In this document: positions 18,088 to 29,243 of the stretch, one piece after another
How the letters are laid out: each line of letters opens with the position of its first letter
Numbering within the stretch: the first letter of the stretch is position 1
Assembly (NCBI RefSeq): GCF_002744715.1
Contig: NZ_KZ319371.1
Location: 248,001 to 312,000 of the forward strand
Reading direction: 5' to 3'
Origin: Marinobacter profundi
GTDB lineage: Bacteria > Pseudomonadota > Gammaproteobacteria > Pseudomonadales > Oleiphilaceae
Length of the DNA: 64,000 bases
Program-made: the position numbers and the translations under genes
The notes under the pieces: generated by a model
Databases searched by the model: none
What the model was told of the DNA's origin: nothing
The model's input: the letters and a program-made list of their open reading frames with translations, nothing else

Positions 18088-18954
18088 TTATTCAGCCGGC
18101 CCGGAGGGCTTGATCCGCCCCCGGAAATCCAGCCAGCTATCCACAAACGCCAAAACCAGTAACAGAACCATCAGGCTCGGACCCAGCAGGACCAGGGCGA
18201 TGTAGAACATCACCAGCCATTGCCCACTCATGTTCTTACGTCCAACCACCCCGTGCACCAGCGCCACACCCGCGATGAACAGCGGCAGGCCAAAGGCCCA
18301 GCTCAGCAGCAGCGAATTGAGGCCGAGAAACGACCCTGCCAGCATGATCGCCACACAGAGCACGGCGACCGGGCCAGACAGCCGGAAAGCATGGAACTCT
18401 TCCCGGAACCCGCCAGGGTTGTACAAGCCTGCCTGCCATGACCTCGCCAGCATTGTCATCAGCACCCCTGTTACCAGGAAGGTGCCAGTCATACTGGCGT
18501 TCATGCTCTGCCGGATGACCGACTCAAGCTCGTCACCCAGACTGCGGGCAACTTCGGCGTTGTACTGTTCGTAAAAACTCACCCCGGCGCGGACCAGGTT
18601 GTCCAGCATGTCGGGGTACAACACAGGCAACAAGGCACCTGTGGCAATGGCAAGAAAGCTGCCTCCAAGGAGGGCCTTCTCCCAGGACAGGGTTGCTCTG
18701 AGAACGGTCGCCATCAGTGTCACCTGCAGCAGCACGGCCAGTGCGGTCGGGTCTTGCCCGATCCAGCTCCAGCCAAGCGCCGGCAGCAGCGCCCAGAGCC
18801 CGATACTGAGCCCCTGGCTGAGACCCAGCCTGAGAATGACCAGGCCAACAACGGCTGCGCCAATCCAGAACAGCAAGGGTATCGCCGTCGTAACGGCTGC
18901 CACCCCACCTGCCTGCAGGGGACCGCGCATTACAAACTGTGCCAGTGCACGCAT
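18088..18954 (-). CDS. DUF2232 (YybS-like) membrane protein
   Basis: A 288-residue integral membrane protein with about eight hydrophobic segments and a short charged loop near residue 140 ([17 protein letters not shown]). The position between rpsR and rplI is shared with pseudomonads, where the gene is annotated as a YybS-like DUF2232 membrane protein. Function is unknown; the constant linkage to ribosomal genes is suggestive but unexplained. Start ATG 18954 lies 30 bases after rpsR. Confidence 0.8.
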   Translation of the reverse strand: MRALAQFVMRGPLQAGGVAAVTTAIPLLFWIGAAVVGLVILRLGLSQGLSIGLWALLPALGWSWIGQDPTALAVLLQVTLMATVLRATLSWEKALLGGSFLAIATGALLPVLYPDMLDNLVRAGVSFYEQYNAEVARSLGDELESVIRQSMNASMTGTFLVTGVLMTMLARSWQAGLYNPGGFREEFHAFRLSGPVAVLCVAIMLAGSFLGLNSLLLSWAFGLPLFIAGVALVHGVVGRKNMSGQWLVMFYIALVLLGPSLMVLLLVLAFVDSWLDFRGRIKPSGPAE

Positions 18955-18984
18955 GGTCCCGAGTCCTGTCGTTCTATGTGTTAC

Positions 18985-19215
18985 TTAGTTGTCGTGGCTG
19001 TCCGAGTACGGCAGCAGGGCCAGGAAGCGGGCGCGCTTGATCGCGGTAGCCAGCTGACGCTGATAACGTGCCTTGGTGCCGGTGATACGGCTGGGCACGA
19101 TTTTGCCGGTTTCTGTGATGTAGCCTTTCAGGGTGTCCAGATCTTTGTAATCGATCTCTTTAACACCTTCTGCCGTGAACCGGCAGAACTTACGACGTCT
19201 GAAAAAACGAGCCAT
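18985..19215 (-). CDS. rpsR: 30S ribosomal protein S18
   Basis: 76 residues beginning [17 protein letters not shown] and containing [28 protein letters not shown], the canonical S18 core that binds S6 and 16S rRNA. The gene lies 28 bases downstream of rpsF in the same operon. Confidence 0.97.
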   Translation of the reverse strand: MARFFRRRKFCRFTAEGVKEIDYKDLDTLKGYITETGKIVPSRITGTKARYQRQLATAIKRARFLALLPYSDSHDN

Positions 19216-19243
19216 GAATTAACTCCTCAATTCCGGTGGTAAT

Positions 19244-19660
19244 TTACTCTTCTTCGTCCTGGGCATCAGCCTGACGACGGTCGTCAGAATCGGCTGAACG
19301 GCGCGGACGGTCGTCTCCGCCGGAACGACGGTCTTCACGGGACTCGGCAGCTTTCATCGGAGACAGTTCAGTAACAGCCTCGTCGCGACGGATGATCAGG
19401 TCGCGGATGATAGCGTCGTTGAAGCGGAAGTTATGAGTCAGCTCGTCCATTGCGGCCTGTGAACATTCAACGTTCATCAGGACGTAGTGGGCTTTGTGAA
19501 TCTTGTTGATCGGGTAAGCCAGGTGACGACGGCCCCAATCTTCCAGGCGATGTACCTTGCCGCCATCTTCGCCGATGACGCTGGTATAACGCTCGATCAT
19601 TGCGGGCACCTGCTCGCTCTGATCAGGGTGTACCATAAATACGATTTCGTAGTGACGCAT
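19244..19660 (-). CDS. rpsF: 30S ribosomal protein S6
   Basis: 138 residues starting [25 protein letters not shown], the canonical S6 start, with [14 protein letters not shown] in the middle. The C-terminus is extended by an Arg/Asp/Glu-rich tail ending DAQDEEE, a site that RimK modifies by adding glutamates in some gammaproteobacteria. First gene of the rpsF-rpsR-DUF2232-rplI group; the leader upstream may be self-regulated by S6:S18. Confidence 0.97.
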   Translation of the reverse strand: MRHYEIVFMVHPDQSEQVPAMIERYTSVIGEDGGKVHRLEDWGRRHLAYPINKIHKAHYVLMNVECSQAAMDELTHNFRFNDAIIRDLIIRRDEAVTELSPMKAAESREDRRSGGDDRPRRSADSDDRRQADAQDEEE

Positions 19661-19826
19661 GAGTTCTCCCTACGGTTTAAACAGCCTCCCCCGGTATGCA
19701 GCTCCGCAAAGCGGGAACCTGGTGCCAGAAGAAGCAAGGAGGTGACAGACTCGCTGTCGGTTATTTCGCTTTCATTCAAAGCCGGGTTTAATTGCCGAAA
19801 ACAGGTTTTCAGACAATAAAACACCG
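19661..19826 (-). promoter_or_regulatory. rpsF leader region, possible S6:S18 autoregulatory RNA
   Basis: About 165 bases without a gene before rpsF. The last 45 bases on the minus strand contain CCGGGGGAGGCTG and AAACCGTAGGGAG elements close to the start codon. Several bacterial rpsF leaders bind the S6:S18 complex through a CCG-containing hairpin; this is a candidate by position and motif only. TTGTCT near the upstream end might be a -35. Confidence 0.25.
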
Positions 19827-19842
19827 CCCCTTGAAAAAGGGG
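19827..19842 (-). terminator. Possible terminator after rlmB
   Basis: On the minus strand CCCCTT-TTTC-AAGGGG is followed by CGGTGTTTTATTG. It lies 28 bases after the rlmB stop; stem is short and the T-run is interrupted, so termination may be partial. Confidence 0.4.
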
Positions 19843-19869
19843 TCAGGCATTTTAGGCGTGTCGAAGCGA

Positions 19870-20607
19870 CTATGCAAGCCTCTGGCGCAAGGCTTCGTAA
19901 AGACAGACGCCGGTGGCCACCGAGACATTCAGACTGTCCACATGCCCGAGCATGGGAATCTTCACCAGCAGATCGCAGTGTTCACGGGTCAGTCGACGCA
20001 TTCCCTTGCCCTCTGCGCCCATCACCAGGGCCACCGGCCCACGGAAATCCGCTTCGTAGAGCGTACCCGCAGCCTCGCCGGCCGTGCCGATCAGCCACAC
20101 TCCGGCGTCCTGCAAGCTACGCAAAAAGCGGGCGAGGTTGGTCACCCTTACCAGCGGCACGGTTTCGGCAGCGCCGCAGGCTACCTTGCGCGCTACCGGA
20201 GTAAGAGACGCCGACTTGTCCTTGGGCACCACCACCGCCTGCACGCCCACCGCATCGGCGGTGCGCATGCAGGCACCCAGATTATGGGGATCGGTCACTC
20301 CGTCCAGGATCAACAGGAAAGGGGTGACACCCGGACTTGCCATGTGCGCCAGCAAATCATCCTCGGACCATTCACGACTCTCACTGACCGCTGCCACAAC
20401 GCCCTGATGAACGCCGGCAACCCGCTCATCCAGCTCCTTGCGATGCACCACACTCCAGCGCACCCCCAGCTCATCAAGGGAGTCGGTGATTGATTTCACC
20501 CGCTTGTCCTGCCGCCCGGTCTGAATCCACACCTGTTGGAGACGATCAGGCTCTCGCTTCAGCACCGCCTCGACAGCGTGCCAGCCAAATACATAATTAT
20601 CAGTCAC
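19870..20607 (-). CDS. rlmB: 23S rRNA (guanosine-2'-O-)-methyltransferase (Gm2251)
   Basis: 245-residue SPOUT (TrmH-type) methyltransferase. The N-terminal substrate-binding domain begins YVFGWHAVEAVLKREP; the C-terminal knot carries DGVTDPHNLGACMRTAD, GPVALVMGAEGKGM and VDSLNVSVATGVCLYE, the three SPOUT motifs. It follows rnr by three bases and is cotranscribed, the usual gammaproteobacterial arrangement. Confidence 0.95.
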   Translation of the reverse strand: MTDNYVFGWHAVEAVLKREPDRLQQVWIQTGRQDKRVKSITDSLDELGVRWSVVHRKELDERVAGVHQGVVAAVSESREWSEDDLLAHMASPGVTPFLLILDGVTDPHNLGACMRTADAVGVQAVVVPKDKSASLTPVARKVACGAAETVPLVRVTNLARFLRSLQDAGVWLIGTAGEAAGTLYEADFRGPVALVMGAEGKGMRRLTREHCDLLVKIPMLGHVDSLNVSVATGVCLYEALRQRLA

Positions 20608-20610
20608 GAC

Positions 20611-23163
20611 TCAACTTCCAGATTTTGCAGGCTTGCGGGATCGGCCACGGGCGGACTTGCCACCAGAGGCACCGGCACGGGATTTTTTCTTGCCAGCGGA
20701 CTTGCCCTTGGCATCACCATCGACGGCCTTCCGGGCGCTCCCCGAGCCACGGGACTTCTTTGCCGCCTCGCGGGCGGCCTCCGCTGCCAACTGCTCTTTG
20801 GCAGATTTCGGACGCCCGGCGCCGGCAGAGTCACCGCCCTTACCGCGACCGCGATCACGGCCCTTGCCTTTACCCTTGTCACCACGAGCCGGCACGTCCA
20901 GCGCGGCAAGATCCGCCTTGCGGCGCTTCGGCGTGCTGGTAAGCTCCAGGTCAATCTTGCGATCTTCCAGCCCCACTCGCACCACCTTTACCCGCACCTC
21001 GTCACCAAGACGGAAACTGACCGCCGTGCGCTCACCGATGAGACGATGCTTGGCGGAGTCATGATGGAAGTAATCGCCACTGAGCGTGGAAACGTGGACC
21101 AGCCCCTCAATGTAGATATCCGACAGCTCGACAAAGAAACCAAACGGCACCACCGCAGCGATAACACCGTCGTATTCCTCACCCACATGATCCTTGAGGA
21201 ATTCGCACTTGAGCCATGCCATGACATCGCGGGTGGCATCGTCGGCCCGCCGCTCGGTCATCGAGACATGCTCGCCCAGCTGCTCCATGCTGGCGTAATC
21301 GTAGGGATATACCGCCAGCTCGGGATCAGCGACCTTGGGCGCGACCACATCCTTGTTGGCACCCGGGTTATGGATGCAGGACTTGATCGCCCGGTGCACA
21401 ATCAGGTCCGGGTAGCGCCGGATGGGCGAGGTAAAGTGGGTGTAACTCGAATACCCGAGACCGAAATGCCCGCTCTCTTCCGGACTGTAGACCGCCTGAC
21501 TGAGTGAACGCAGCATGACCATCTGGATGACATTGGCATCCGGCCGCTCCGCCACCTGACCCAGCAACGCCTGGTAATCCGCCGAGGTCGGTGTGTCTCC
21601 GCCCCCCAGCGGCAGGCCAAGCTCGCCCAGGAACAGCCGCAGGTTACTGAGACGCTCCTCCGAAGGCCCGTCATGCACCCGGTACAGCGCCGGAATCTTG
21701 TATTTCTTGAGGAAGCGGGCCGTGGCCACGTTGGCACACAGCATGCACTCCTCTACTATCTTGTGCGCATCGTTCCGGTGCACCGGCACGATTTCCTCAA
21801 TCTTGCGCTCGGCATCGAACACAATCTTGGTTTCGGTGGTCTCGAAATCAATCGCCCCGCGCTCGGTGCGGGCCTCACGCAGCAACTTGTAGAGACTGTA
21901 CAGGTTGTGCAGGTGTGGCAGCAGATCCGCGTACTGGGTCGCCAGCCGGTATCCCTGCTCGGTGTCAGGGCGTTCCAGCATATCGCTGACCTTGTTGTAG
22001 GTCAGCCGGGCATGACTGCGCATTACAGCCTGATAGAAGGTATAGCCACTGATATTGCCTGCCGCACTGATGGTCATGTCCGCCACCATGCACAGCCGGT
22101 CGACATCCGGGTTCAGCGAACACAAGCCATTGGAGAGCTTCTCCGGCAACATCGGCACCACGTGGTCCGGGAAATACACCGAGTTGCCCCGGCGAATGGC
22201 CTCCTCGTCCAGCGGGGAGCCGGGACGCACGTAGTGCGACACGTCGGCAATGGCAACGACGAGGCGATAGCCACCACGGGGGCGCGGCTCGCAGTAAATC
22301 GCATCGTCAAAATCCCGGGCACTTTCATCATCAATGGTGACCAGCCGCATGTTGCGGATATCGACCCGGTTGGCCTTGTCCTTCTCGGCGACCTCTGCCG
22401 GAATAGCCGCCGCCTGCTCACCCACGGCTGACGGCCAGCTGTGGGGAATCTCATAGGAGCGGATCGCCACATCGATCTCCATCCCCGGCGCCATGTGGTC
22501 ACCGAGAACTTCGAGGATCTTGCCAGTAGGCTGGGTGCGCTTTGACGGCTGCCGGAGGATTTCCACCACCACATACTGGCCGTGATACGCCTCTCCGCAA
22601 TGCTCCTCGGGAATCAGCACCTCGTGGTTGATGCGGGCATTTTCCGGCACCACGAACGAAATGCCACTCTCCCGGAACAGCCGGCCAACGGTTTGCCAGG
22701 TTCTCGCTTCCAGCACTTCGACAATCACACCCTCGCGACGACCGCGGTCGTCGACACTGTCAACCCGCGCCGCCACCCGGTCACCGTGAAACACCTGGCG
22801 CATCTGGCGGGCACTGAGGAACAGGTCCGCCCCCCCATCATCAGGCACCAGAAAACCGAAACCATCCCGGTGGCCGACGACCTTGCCGGTCACCAGGTCC
22901 GCTTCATCTATAGGCAGGTAGGCCCCCCGCCGGTTACAGATCAGCTGACCATCCCGACACATGGCTATCAGCCGGCGGCGCAGGGCTTCAATGCTGTCCG
23001 GGGAGGTTTGGCCGAATTCCTGGCACAGGGTTTCGTGGGTTGCCGGCGCGCCGCGCTCACGCAGATGAGCCAGAATAAACTCGCGACTCTGGACGGGGTT
23101 GTCGTACTTTTCTGCCTCGCGGCGGGCATAGGGGTCTGCGTCTGATTTCTTCCTGGAAGCCAT
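20611..23163 (-). CDS. rnr: Ribonuclease R
   Basis: 3'-5' exoribonuclease of the RNB family that degrades structured RNA and takes part in trans-translation and rRNA quality control. The 850 residues show N-terminal helix-turn-helix and cold-shock domains, the RNB catalytic core with DDESARDFDDAIYCEP (metal-binding aspartates, about residue 275), an S1 domain near 640-720, and a Lys/Ser/Gly-rich basic tail of about 110 residues typical of RNase R. AAAGGA lies upstream of ATG 23163. First gene before rlmB, divergent from tRNA-Leu. Confidence 0.96.
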   Translation of the reverse strand: MASRKKSDADPYARREAEKYDNPVQSREFILAHLRERGAPATHETLCQEFGQTSPDSIEALRRRLIAMCRDGQLICNRRGAYLPIDEADLVTGKVVGHRDGFGFLVPDDGGADLFLSARQMRQVFHGDRVAARVDSVDDRGRREGVIVEVLEARTWQTVGRLFRESGISFVVPENARINHEVLIPEEHCGEAYHGQYVVVEILRQPSKRTQPTGKILEVLGDHMAPGMEIDVAIRSYEIPHSWPSAVGEQAAAIPAEVAEKDKANRVDIRNMRLVTIDDESARDFDDAIYCEPRPRGGYRLVVAIADVSHYVRPGSPLDEEAIRRGNSVYFPDHVVPMLPEKLSNGLCSLNPDVDRLCMVADMTISAAGNISGYTFYQAVMRSHARLTYNKVSDMLERPDTEQGYRLATQYADLLPHLHNLYSLYKLLREARTERGAIDFETTETKIVFDAERKIEEIVPVHRNDAHKIVEECMLCANVATARFLKKYKIPALYRVHDGPSEERLSNLRLFLGELGLPLGGGDTPTSADYQALLGQVAERPDANVIQMVMLRSLSQAVYSPEESGHFGLGYSSYTHFTSPIRRYPDLIVHRAIKSCIHNPGANKDVVAPKVADPELAVYPYDYASMEQLGEHVSMTERRADDATRDVMAWLKCEFLKDHVGEEYDGVIAAVVPFGFFVELSDIYIEGLVHVSTLSGDYFHHDSAKHRLIGERTAVSFRLGDEVRVKVVRVGLEDRKIDLELTSTPKRRKADLAALDVPARGDKGKGKGRDRGRGKGGDSAGAGRPKSAKEQLAAEAAREAAKKSRGSGSARKAVDGDAKGKSAGKKKSRAGASGGKSARGRSRKPAKSGS

Positions 23164-23228
23164 TCGGATCCTTTATCGGGTACCGGTGCCGCTTTATGCA
23201 GCACCCGGTTTTCATTGAGGTTGTCAGG

Positions 23229-23258
23229 AGTATAACGCCCCTCCTGCAAGGCTGCCTA
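23229..23258 (-). promoter_or_regulatory. Candidate rnr promoter
   Basis: On the minus strand TAGGCA (23258-23253), an 18-base spacer and TATACT (23234-23229), about 65 bases before the rnr ATG. It is back to back with the tRNA-Leu promoter. Confidence 0.4.
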
Positions 23259-23288
23259 ACCGGACCGAAAATATTTTTGAAAAAAGGT

Positions 23289-23317
23289 TTGACAGGCCAA
23301 AGGGGAATCATTAAAGT
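23289..23317 (+). promoter_or_regulatory. tRNA-Leu promoter
   Basis: Perfect TTGACA (23289-23294), 17-base spacer, TAAAGT (23312-23317). Transcription would begin about 80 bases before the tRNA, giving a leader with a hairpin (CGGTTGAGG with CCTCACCG) that must be trimmed off. Confidence 0.65.
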
Positions 23318-23404
23318 ACGCGCCATCGGTTGAGGGGAACACCTCACCGGACTGGCAGAACCGCTAAGTTTTCAATAAACTAACAGCGAACCTGCAAATC
23401 ACCT

Positions 23405-23491
23405 GCCGAGGTGGTGAAATTGGTAGACACGCTAGCTTCAGGTGCTAGTGGGGGCAACCCCGTGGAGGTTCAAGTCCTCTCCTCGGCACCA
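23405..23491 (+). tRNA. tRNA-Leu (anticodon CAG)
   Basis: 87-base class II tRNA with encoded CCA. Acceptor GCCGAGG pairs with CCTCGGC; anticodon stem CTAGC/GCTAG encloses loop TTCAGGT with CAG at 23439-23441; long variable arm TGGGGGCAACCCCGTG; T-arm GAGG..CCTC with TTCAAGT. The position just before rnr on the opposite strand matches Pseudomonas. A small CATTTCCT/AGGAAATG hairpin follows, without a T-run. Confidence 0.95.
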
Positions 23492-23670
23492 TTTCCTCCC
23501 CCAGGAAATGGCTGAAAACCCAATCCCTTGCTTACTCAAGATCAACGTTTACTTAACGTAAAATGCCCACTTGCGGTTGCTGCACGGTGGTTTTTCGCAT
23601 GTCTGTGCGCTGGCCAGTCAGATATGCCGGAAACATGGCGCCACAGGCCGCCGCTCCGGCACCGCTGCCA

Positions 23671-25515
23671 TTACTGCAACTGCTCGATCAGGTAGTCCGA
23701 CAGGGTCTGGTATTCAAACTGCACCCGCCCAAACAGTGATGACGGCAGACTGGACACGTCGGTACCACAGCTGAGGTCTGCAGAATGGCCAGCCAACAAC
23801 GCCTCACCAATAAGATCTGGCTGATCGGCCACATACTGGAGGCTGCCCGGCAACGGATAGACGAAGTGCCAGCGAAAGCCATTACTGTCCGGCAGTCCGG
23901 CGGACGCCGCCAGCGCCGGATCGAGGAAGCTGTAACCCAGCAGGCGATCAAATCCGTTACGAAGGTCCAGGTCCAGCTGCAAGGCGGTAAACTGCGCCGG
24001 CTGAGGATCATGGCCGGCAAAGGTGTACGACTGCTGCGCCGAGATCACCCGGCCCGCCGCCATAACTTCCGCCGCAAGGGTGGCCTCACAGTCCTGCAGC
24101 TCCCCGACAACGGCGACTTCCTCCTCCAGGACCTCCCCCGCTTGTAACCGGTACCCGAGGAATCCGGCACTGATGCGACCGTAGTCCGGGATCAGGGTTC
24201 GTGTGCCGTCGGTAATACTGGCCACCCGGCCTTCACCATCCAGTGTCCACTGCCAGGTGACGGCCGGCTGACCGCCCAATTCCGAACCTGCCGCCAGCCC
24301 TGGCTGGCAACTTGTCGTGGTCTCAAAGGTGGCGCGGCGGGCACTCCAGTCAAACGCCAGGCGCTCATCGGCGCCTTTCTGATCAAAAAACGTCCGGCTT
24401 GCCGGTGCCAGGGAGAGTGTCGGCCGCCACTGGGTGCCGGTGGCGGCCATACGGCCGTCGGCGTTGGCGAGACGAACCATCTCTATCATGGATGGCATCA
24501 TGCAGCCATCGGCAGTGATCGAGATCAGCCGACCGTCGGCCTGGTAATCGAACACCAGCTCCGCGGATATCGCCAGATGGCTACTGCCGGTCGGCAGGTC
24601 GCCACTGTCCGGCACCGCGCTCACCCGCTGCCGCCGCAACAGCACCGGGTTGGTCAGATCCGGCGCCACCCCCGGCAACACCACCTCCGCGACATCAACA
24701 TTGTCATAGCGTCCGGACGGTGCCGCCTCGTCCACGGCCCGGAGAATATCCGGGGCACCGCGGACCAGTGACGCACCTAACAGGAAAATCTCGCTGGCAC
24801 CCAGAACCGTTTCGGTACCATCCCCGGCCGCCAGCACAGCGTTGGCACTGTCCGGAAACTGGCCAGCCAGGTAGCGGGCAAACGCCCTAGCGTAGGCATG
24901 GGCACGATGATCTCCGGCGACGACATAATCGCCGTACAGGTTGATACTACCCAGCAAGGCTGCCAACTCGCGGGTGGAGTCATCCCCAAGGGCCACCCCC
25001 ATCAAACCCAGGTGACGGGCAAGCGTGGTCAGCGGTGTTACATTCCTCACCCCGGGCGGCGCGGACAGCAAGAACGCCCGCTCCACCGGCCGATCTCCAC
25101 TCGCGGTTTCCTCCAGGGTCCGGCCGGGCAGCGCGACGGCAAACAGCGCAAAGCTTCGCGGATCCAGGTCCGGGGCCTCGCCGGCGTCCCGAGCCAGGCC
25201 CGAAATATCGAGCCGGAACTGGCCACCGGCACCGCTCATGGCGGTGGGCTCACCCTCCTCCAGCACAATGTTGATACCGGAATCCAGGGCCAGTGTCAGC
25301 GGGCCCGGCGTGTACTGGCCGTTACCGTCGACATCAAGCCACACCCGTGCCTCGCGCAGATAGCCGTCGATGACGCGACCACTGTAGACGGCTGTCGTGC
25401 TGTAACCGACCCCGTCAAAGTCACGACCATCCACCGGCAGCTCGGTGGATTCCTTGTTGCAGCCGGCAGCGGCAAGCATGAGTGCAGTAAGGGAGAAGGC
25501 AAGCAAGCGTGTCAT
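23671..25515 (-). CDS. Large lipoprotein of unknown function
   Basis: A 614-residue protein with a lipoprotein signal: basic start TRLLAFS, hydrophobic core and lipobox LAAAGC, so Cys19 would be lipidated; the next residue Asn (not Asp) favours outer-membrane sorting. Residues about 50-70 read VIDGYLREARVWLDVDGNGQYTPG, resembling the Ca-binding DxDGNG repeats at the start of many marine gammaproteobacterial surface lipoproteins. The rest is beta-rich with no recognised domain. ATG 25515 is chosen because the signal peptide starts there; the frame runs on upstream without sense. Ribosome site weak. Function unknown. Confidence 0.75.
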   Translation of the reverse strand: MTRLLAFSLTALMLAAAGCNKESTELPVDGRDFDGVGYSTTAVYSGRVIDGYLREARVWLDVDGNGQYTPGPLTLALDSGINIVLEEGEPTAMSGAGGQFRLDISGLARDAGEAPDLDPRSFALFAVALPGRTLEETASGDRPVERAFLLSAPPGVRNVTPLTTLARHLGLMGVALGDDSTRELAALLGSINLYGDYVVAGDHRAHAYARAFARYLAGQFPDSANAVLAAGDGTETVLGASEIFLLGASLVRGAPDILRAVDEAAPSGRYDNVDVAEVVLPGVAPDLTNPVLLRRQRVSAVPDSGDLPTGSSHLAISAELVFDYQADGRLISITADGCMMPSMIEMVRLANADGRMAATGTQWRPTLSLAPASRTFFDQKGADERLAFDWSARRATFETTTSCQPGLAAGSELGGQPAVTWQWTLDGEGRVASITDGTRTLIPDYGRISAGFLGYRLQAGEVLEEEVAVVGELQDCEATLAAEVMAAGRVISAQQSYTFAGHDPQPAQFTALQLDLDLRNGFDRLLGYSFLDPALAASAGLPDSNGFRWHFVYPLPGSLQYVADQPDLIGEALLAGHSADLSCGTDVSSLPSSLFGRVQFEYQTLSDYLIEQLQ

Positions 25516-25692
25516 GTCAGTAACCGCAATCCATCTGTGAGACCGAACGGACACTGTAGGGGATGTCGGGATAGCGAACCTTGATAGGCTTGGCAATTTG
25601 TAAAGTTTGGTAACCGCCCGGTTCCGGTAACGGCGTAGCCGGAATCGGGCGATCAGGGGGCTACGGCCAACGCCGCAGCGATCCTGGCCCAC

Positions 25693-26832
25693 TCAGAAGG
25701 AGCGGGCGACGATTTCCTTCATAATCTCGTTGGTGCCGGCATAGATTCGCTGCACCCGGGAGTCGGCCCAGGCACGGGCAATCGGGTACTCCCACATATA
25801 CCCGTAGCCCCCGTGAAGCTGTACGCACTCGTCCATTACCTTGCACTGCAGATCCGTCGTCCATTGCTTGAGCATGGCCGCGGTGGGAATATCCAGCTTT
25901 TTCTCCAGGTGAAGCTCGAGGCAGCGGTCGCAGAACACCCGTGCCGCGGTAATATCCGCCTTCATCTCGGCCATTTTGAAGCGGGTGTTCTGGAAGGCGA
26001 TGACCGGCTTGCCGAAAGCCTTGCGTTCCTTGACGTAATCAAGGGTCCACTGCCAGGCCGCCTCGGCTGCCGCGACCGCAGCCAGCGCCACCTGCAGACG
26101 CTCCGCAGGCAACTCCTGCATCAACTGGAAGAAGCCCTGCCCTTCACCAGCCCCCAGCAAGCGGTTGGCCGGCACCTTGACGTCCTGGAAGAACAGCTCC
26201 GAGGTATCCTGCGCCTTCATCCCCACCTTGTTGAGGTTCTGGCCTTTTTCAAAGCCCTCCCAGGCCGTCTCGACCAGCAACAGGCTGGTGCCCTTGGCGC
26301 CTTCCTTCGGATCCGTCTTGGCAACGACGATCACCAGATCCGCCAGCTGCCCGTTGGTAATAAATGTTTTCGAGCCATTGAGGAGGTAGTGATCGCCGGT
26401 CTTCAGTGCGGTGGTTTTGACGCCCTGCAGGTCAGACCCGGCGCCGGGTTCTGTCATGGCAATGGCACCGATCATCTCGCCCGTCGCCAGTTTCGGCAGA
26501 TAGTACTGTTTCTGCTCGTCCGAGCCGTAATGCAGGATATAGGGCGCCACAATGTCCGAATGGAGGCCCCAGCCAATGCCGGACAAGCCGGCACGGGAGA
26601 TCTCCTCGATCACCACCGCGCTGTAGCGGAAGTCGGCCCCGACGCCACCATACTCCTCCGGCAGGGTCGGACACAGGAAGCCCAACGCTCCCGCCTTGAG
26701 CCATAGTTCGCGACTGACCTGGCCGTCTTTTTCCCACTGGGCATGGTAAGGCACGGCCTCCTGCTCGAGAAACTTGCGAAGCGAATCGCGGAACCCATCC
26801 AGGTCGGCGTCAAAGAGTGTACGTGGAATCAT
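25693..26832 (-). CDS. Acyl-CoA dehydrogenase
   Basis: FAD enzyme that introduces the alpha-beta double bond into acyl-CoA. The 379-residue product has IAMTEPGAGSDLQG and KTFITNGQLADL (FAD/substrate motifs), and C-terminal LHGGYGYMWEYPIAR and RIYAGTNEIMKEIVAR. The catalytic base is probably the Glu in QELPAERLQ, the position used by long-chain and isovaleryl-CoA dehydrogenases, because the alternative position near the C-terminus also carries the common GTNE. ATG 26832 follows GAGG. Chain-length specificity cannot be read from sequence. An inverted repeat overlies its upstream region. Confidence 0.92.
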   Translation of the reverse strand: MIPRTLFDADLDGFRDSLRKFLEQEAVPYHAQWEKDGQVSRELWLKAGALGFLCPTLPEEYGGVGADFRYSAVVIEEISRAGLSGIGWGLHSDIVAPYILHYGSDEQKQYYLPKLATGEMIGAIAMTEPGAGSDLQGVKTTALKTGDHYLLNGSKTFITNGQLADLVIVVAKTDPKEGAKGTSLLLVETAWEGFEKGQNLNKVGMKAQDTSELFFQDVKVPANRLLGAGEGQGFFQLMQELPAERLQVALAAVAAAEAAWQWTLDYVKERKAFGKPVIAFQNTRFKMAEMKADITAARVFCDRCLELHLEKKLDIPTAAMLKQWTTDLQCKVMDECVQLHGGYGYMWEYPIARAWADSRVQRIYAGTNEIMKEIVARSF

Positions 26833-26843
26833 CTTGAACCTCG

Positions 26844-26872
26844 GTGTGACATGCTTGTGGTTGTAGTCACAC
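26844..26872. promoter_or_regulatory. Inverted repeat upstream of the acyl-CoA dehydrogenase
   Basis: GTGTGAC (26844-26850) and GTCACAC (26866-26872) form perfect 7-bp arms 15 bases apart, starting 11 bases before the ATG. A second, shorter dyad TGATG-aaaac-CATCA lies at 26903-26917. Both could be sites of a fatty-acid-responsive regulator; neither matches the PsrA or FadR consensus that I know. Confidence 0.35.
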
Positions 26873-26986
26873 AAGTCTGTGGCGCCGACGGGGATTGCTC
26901 AATGATGAAAACCATCAATCGGGATGACCAAAACCGCCTTCCGCCACCATCCCGGTGCGCCAGGGCGCCGGGTGGCAAACCACGGT

Positions 26987-27637
26987 CTAGCGGCGGTCCT
27001 GCCGGGCCTGCAGGCGCGCCTCGCCCCACCGGGGCATCAGGGTCTGCGGAATGCCCAGGTGATCCAGCAAGCGCGCCACCACGAAGTCCACCAGGTCGGC
27101 AACCGATTCGGGACGATGGTAGAACCCGGGACTGGCCGGCATGATAACCGCGCCCATGCGGGTAAGCCTGAGCATGTTCTCGAGGTGAACTTCTGAGTAG
27201 GGTGCTTCCCGCGGCACCAGAATGAGCTGCCGGCGCTCTTTGAGGGCAACATCGCCGGCCCGCTCGATCAGATTGTTGCTGGCTCCGGTTGCCAGCGCCG
27301 ACAGGGTGCCGGTACTGCAGGGACAGATCACCAGCGGCGCCTTGCCACCCGAACCCGAGGCTGGCGGCGCAAACCAGTCTTCCCGTCCGAACACCAGCAC
27401 CTGGCCCTCCCGGGCTCCGGCATAGGAGGCCAGGGCCTCCTGCATGGCGGCAGTGGATCCGGGCAACTGCAGGTCGGTTTCGGTAGCAATTACCACCTGG
27501 GCAGCACGGCTGATCATCACGTGCACCCGGCAGTCCGCCGCAACCAGGCACTGCAACAGGCGTAGGCCGTACTGGACACCGGAGGCCCCGGTTACGGCCA
27601 GATTAACCGTGCGACTGAATTCAGGTGATGTCGTCAT
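26987..27637 (-). CDS. ubiX: Flavin prenyltransferase UbiX
   Basis: Makes prenylated FMN, the cofactor of UbiD decarboxylase in ubiquinone synthesis. 216 residues; the N-terminal [18 protein letters not shown] is the FMN-binding start, [33 protein letters not shown] and [32 protein letters not shown] are the canonical UbiX motifs. It lies 27 bases after mpl on the same strand and is probably cotranscribed. Confidence 0.95.
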   Translation of the reverse strand: MTTSPEFSRTVNLAVTGASGVQYGLRLLQCLVAADCRVHVMISRAAQVVIATETDLQLPGSTAAMQEALASYAGAREGQVLVFGREDWFAPPASGSGGKAPLVICPCSTGTLSALATGASNNLIERAGDVALKERRQLILVPREAPYSEVHLENMLRLTRMGAVIMPASPGFYHRPESVADLVDFVVARLLDHLGIPQTLMPRWGEARLQARQDRR

Positions 27638-27664
27638 GATCAGGGCTCACTGGTTTCGCTGGAA

Positions 27665-29065
<1,401 letters not shown>

Positions 29066-29243
29066 TTGAACTCCGTGTGCTGATTTCAATGGTGCCAAGC
29101 CTCCTGTATCTGTGGTGACCCGTCAAGGCCATTTTTCGGCGACATGAGTGCAGAGCCGGGCTGTGGATGTCCCTCATGAAAATTGCCGGGGATTGGCGTA
29201 TCATTCGCGGCATTCGTTGAACCACCAGGAGGCGTGAGCCGAG

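Noticed and set aside
23492..23670. Small RNA gene after tRNA-Leu
   Set aside because: Only a short CATTTCCT/AGGAAATG hairpin without a T-run and no clear promoter; I see nothing else in the 179 bases.
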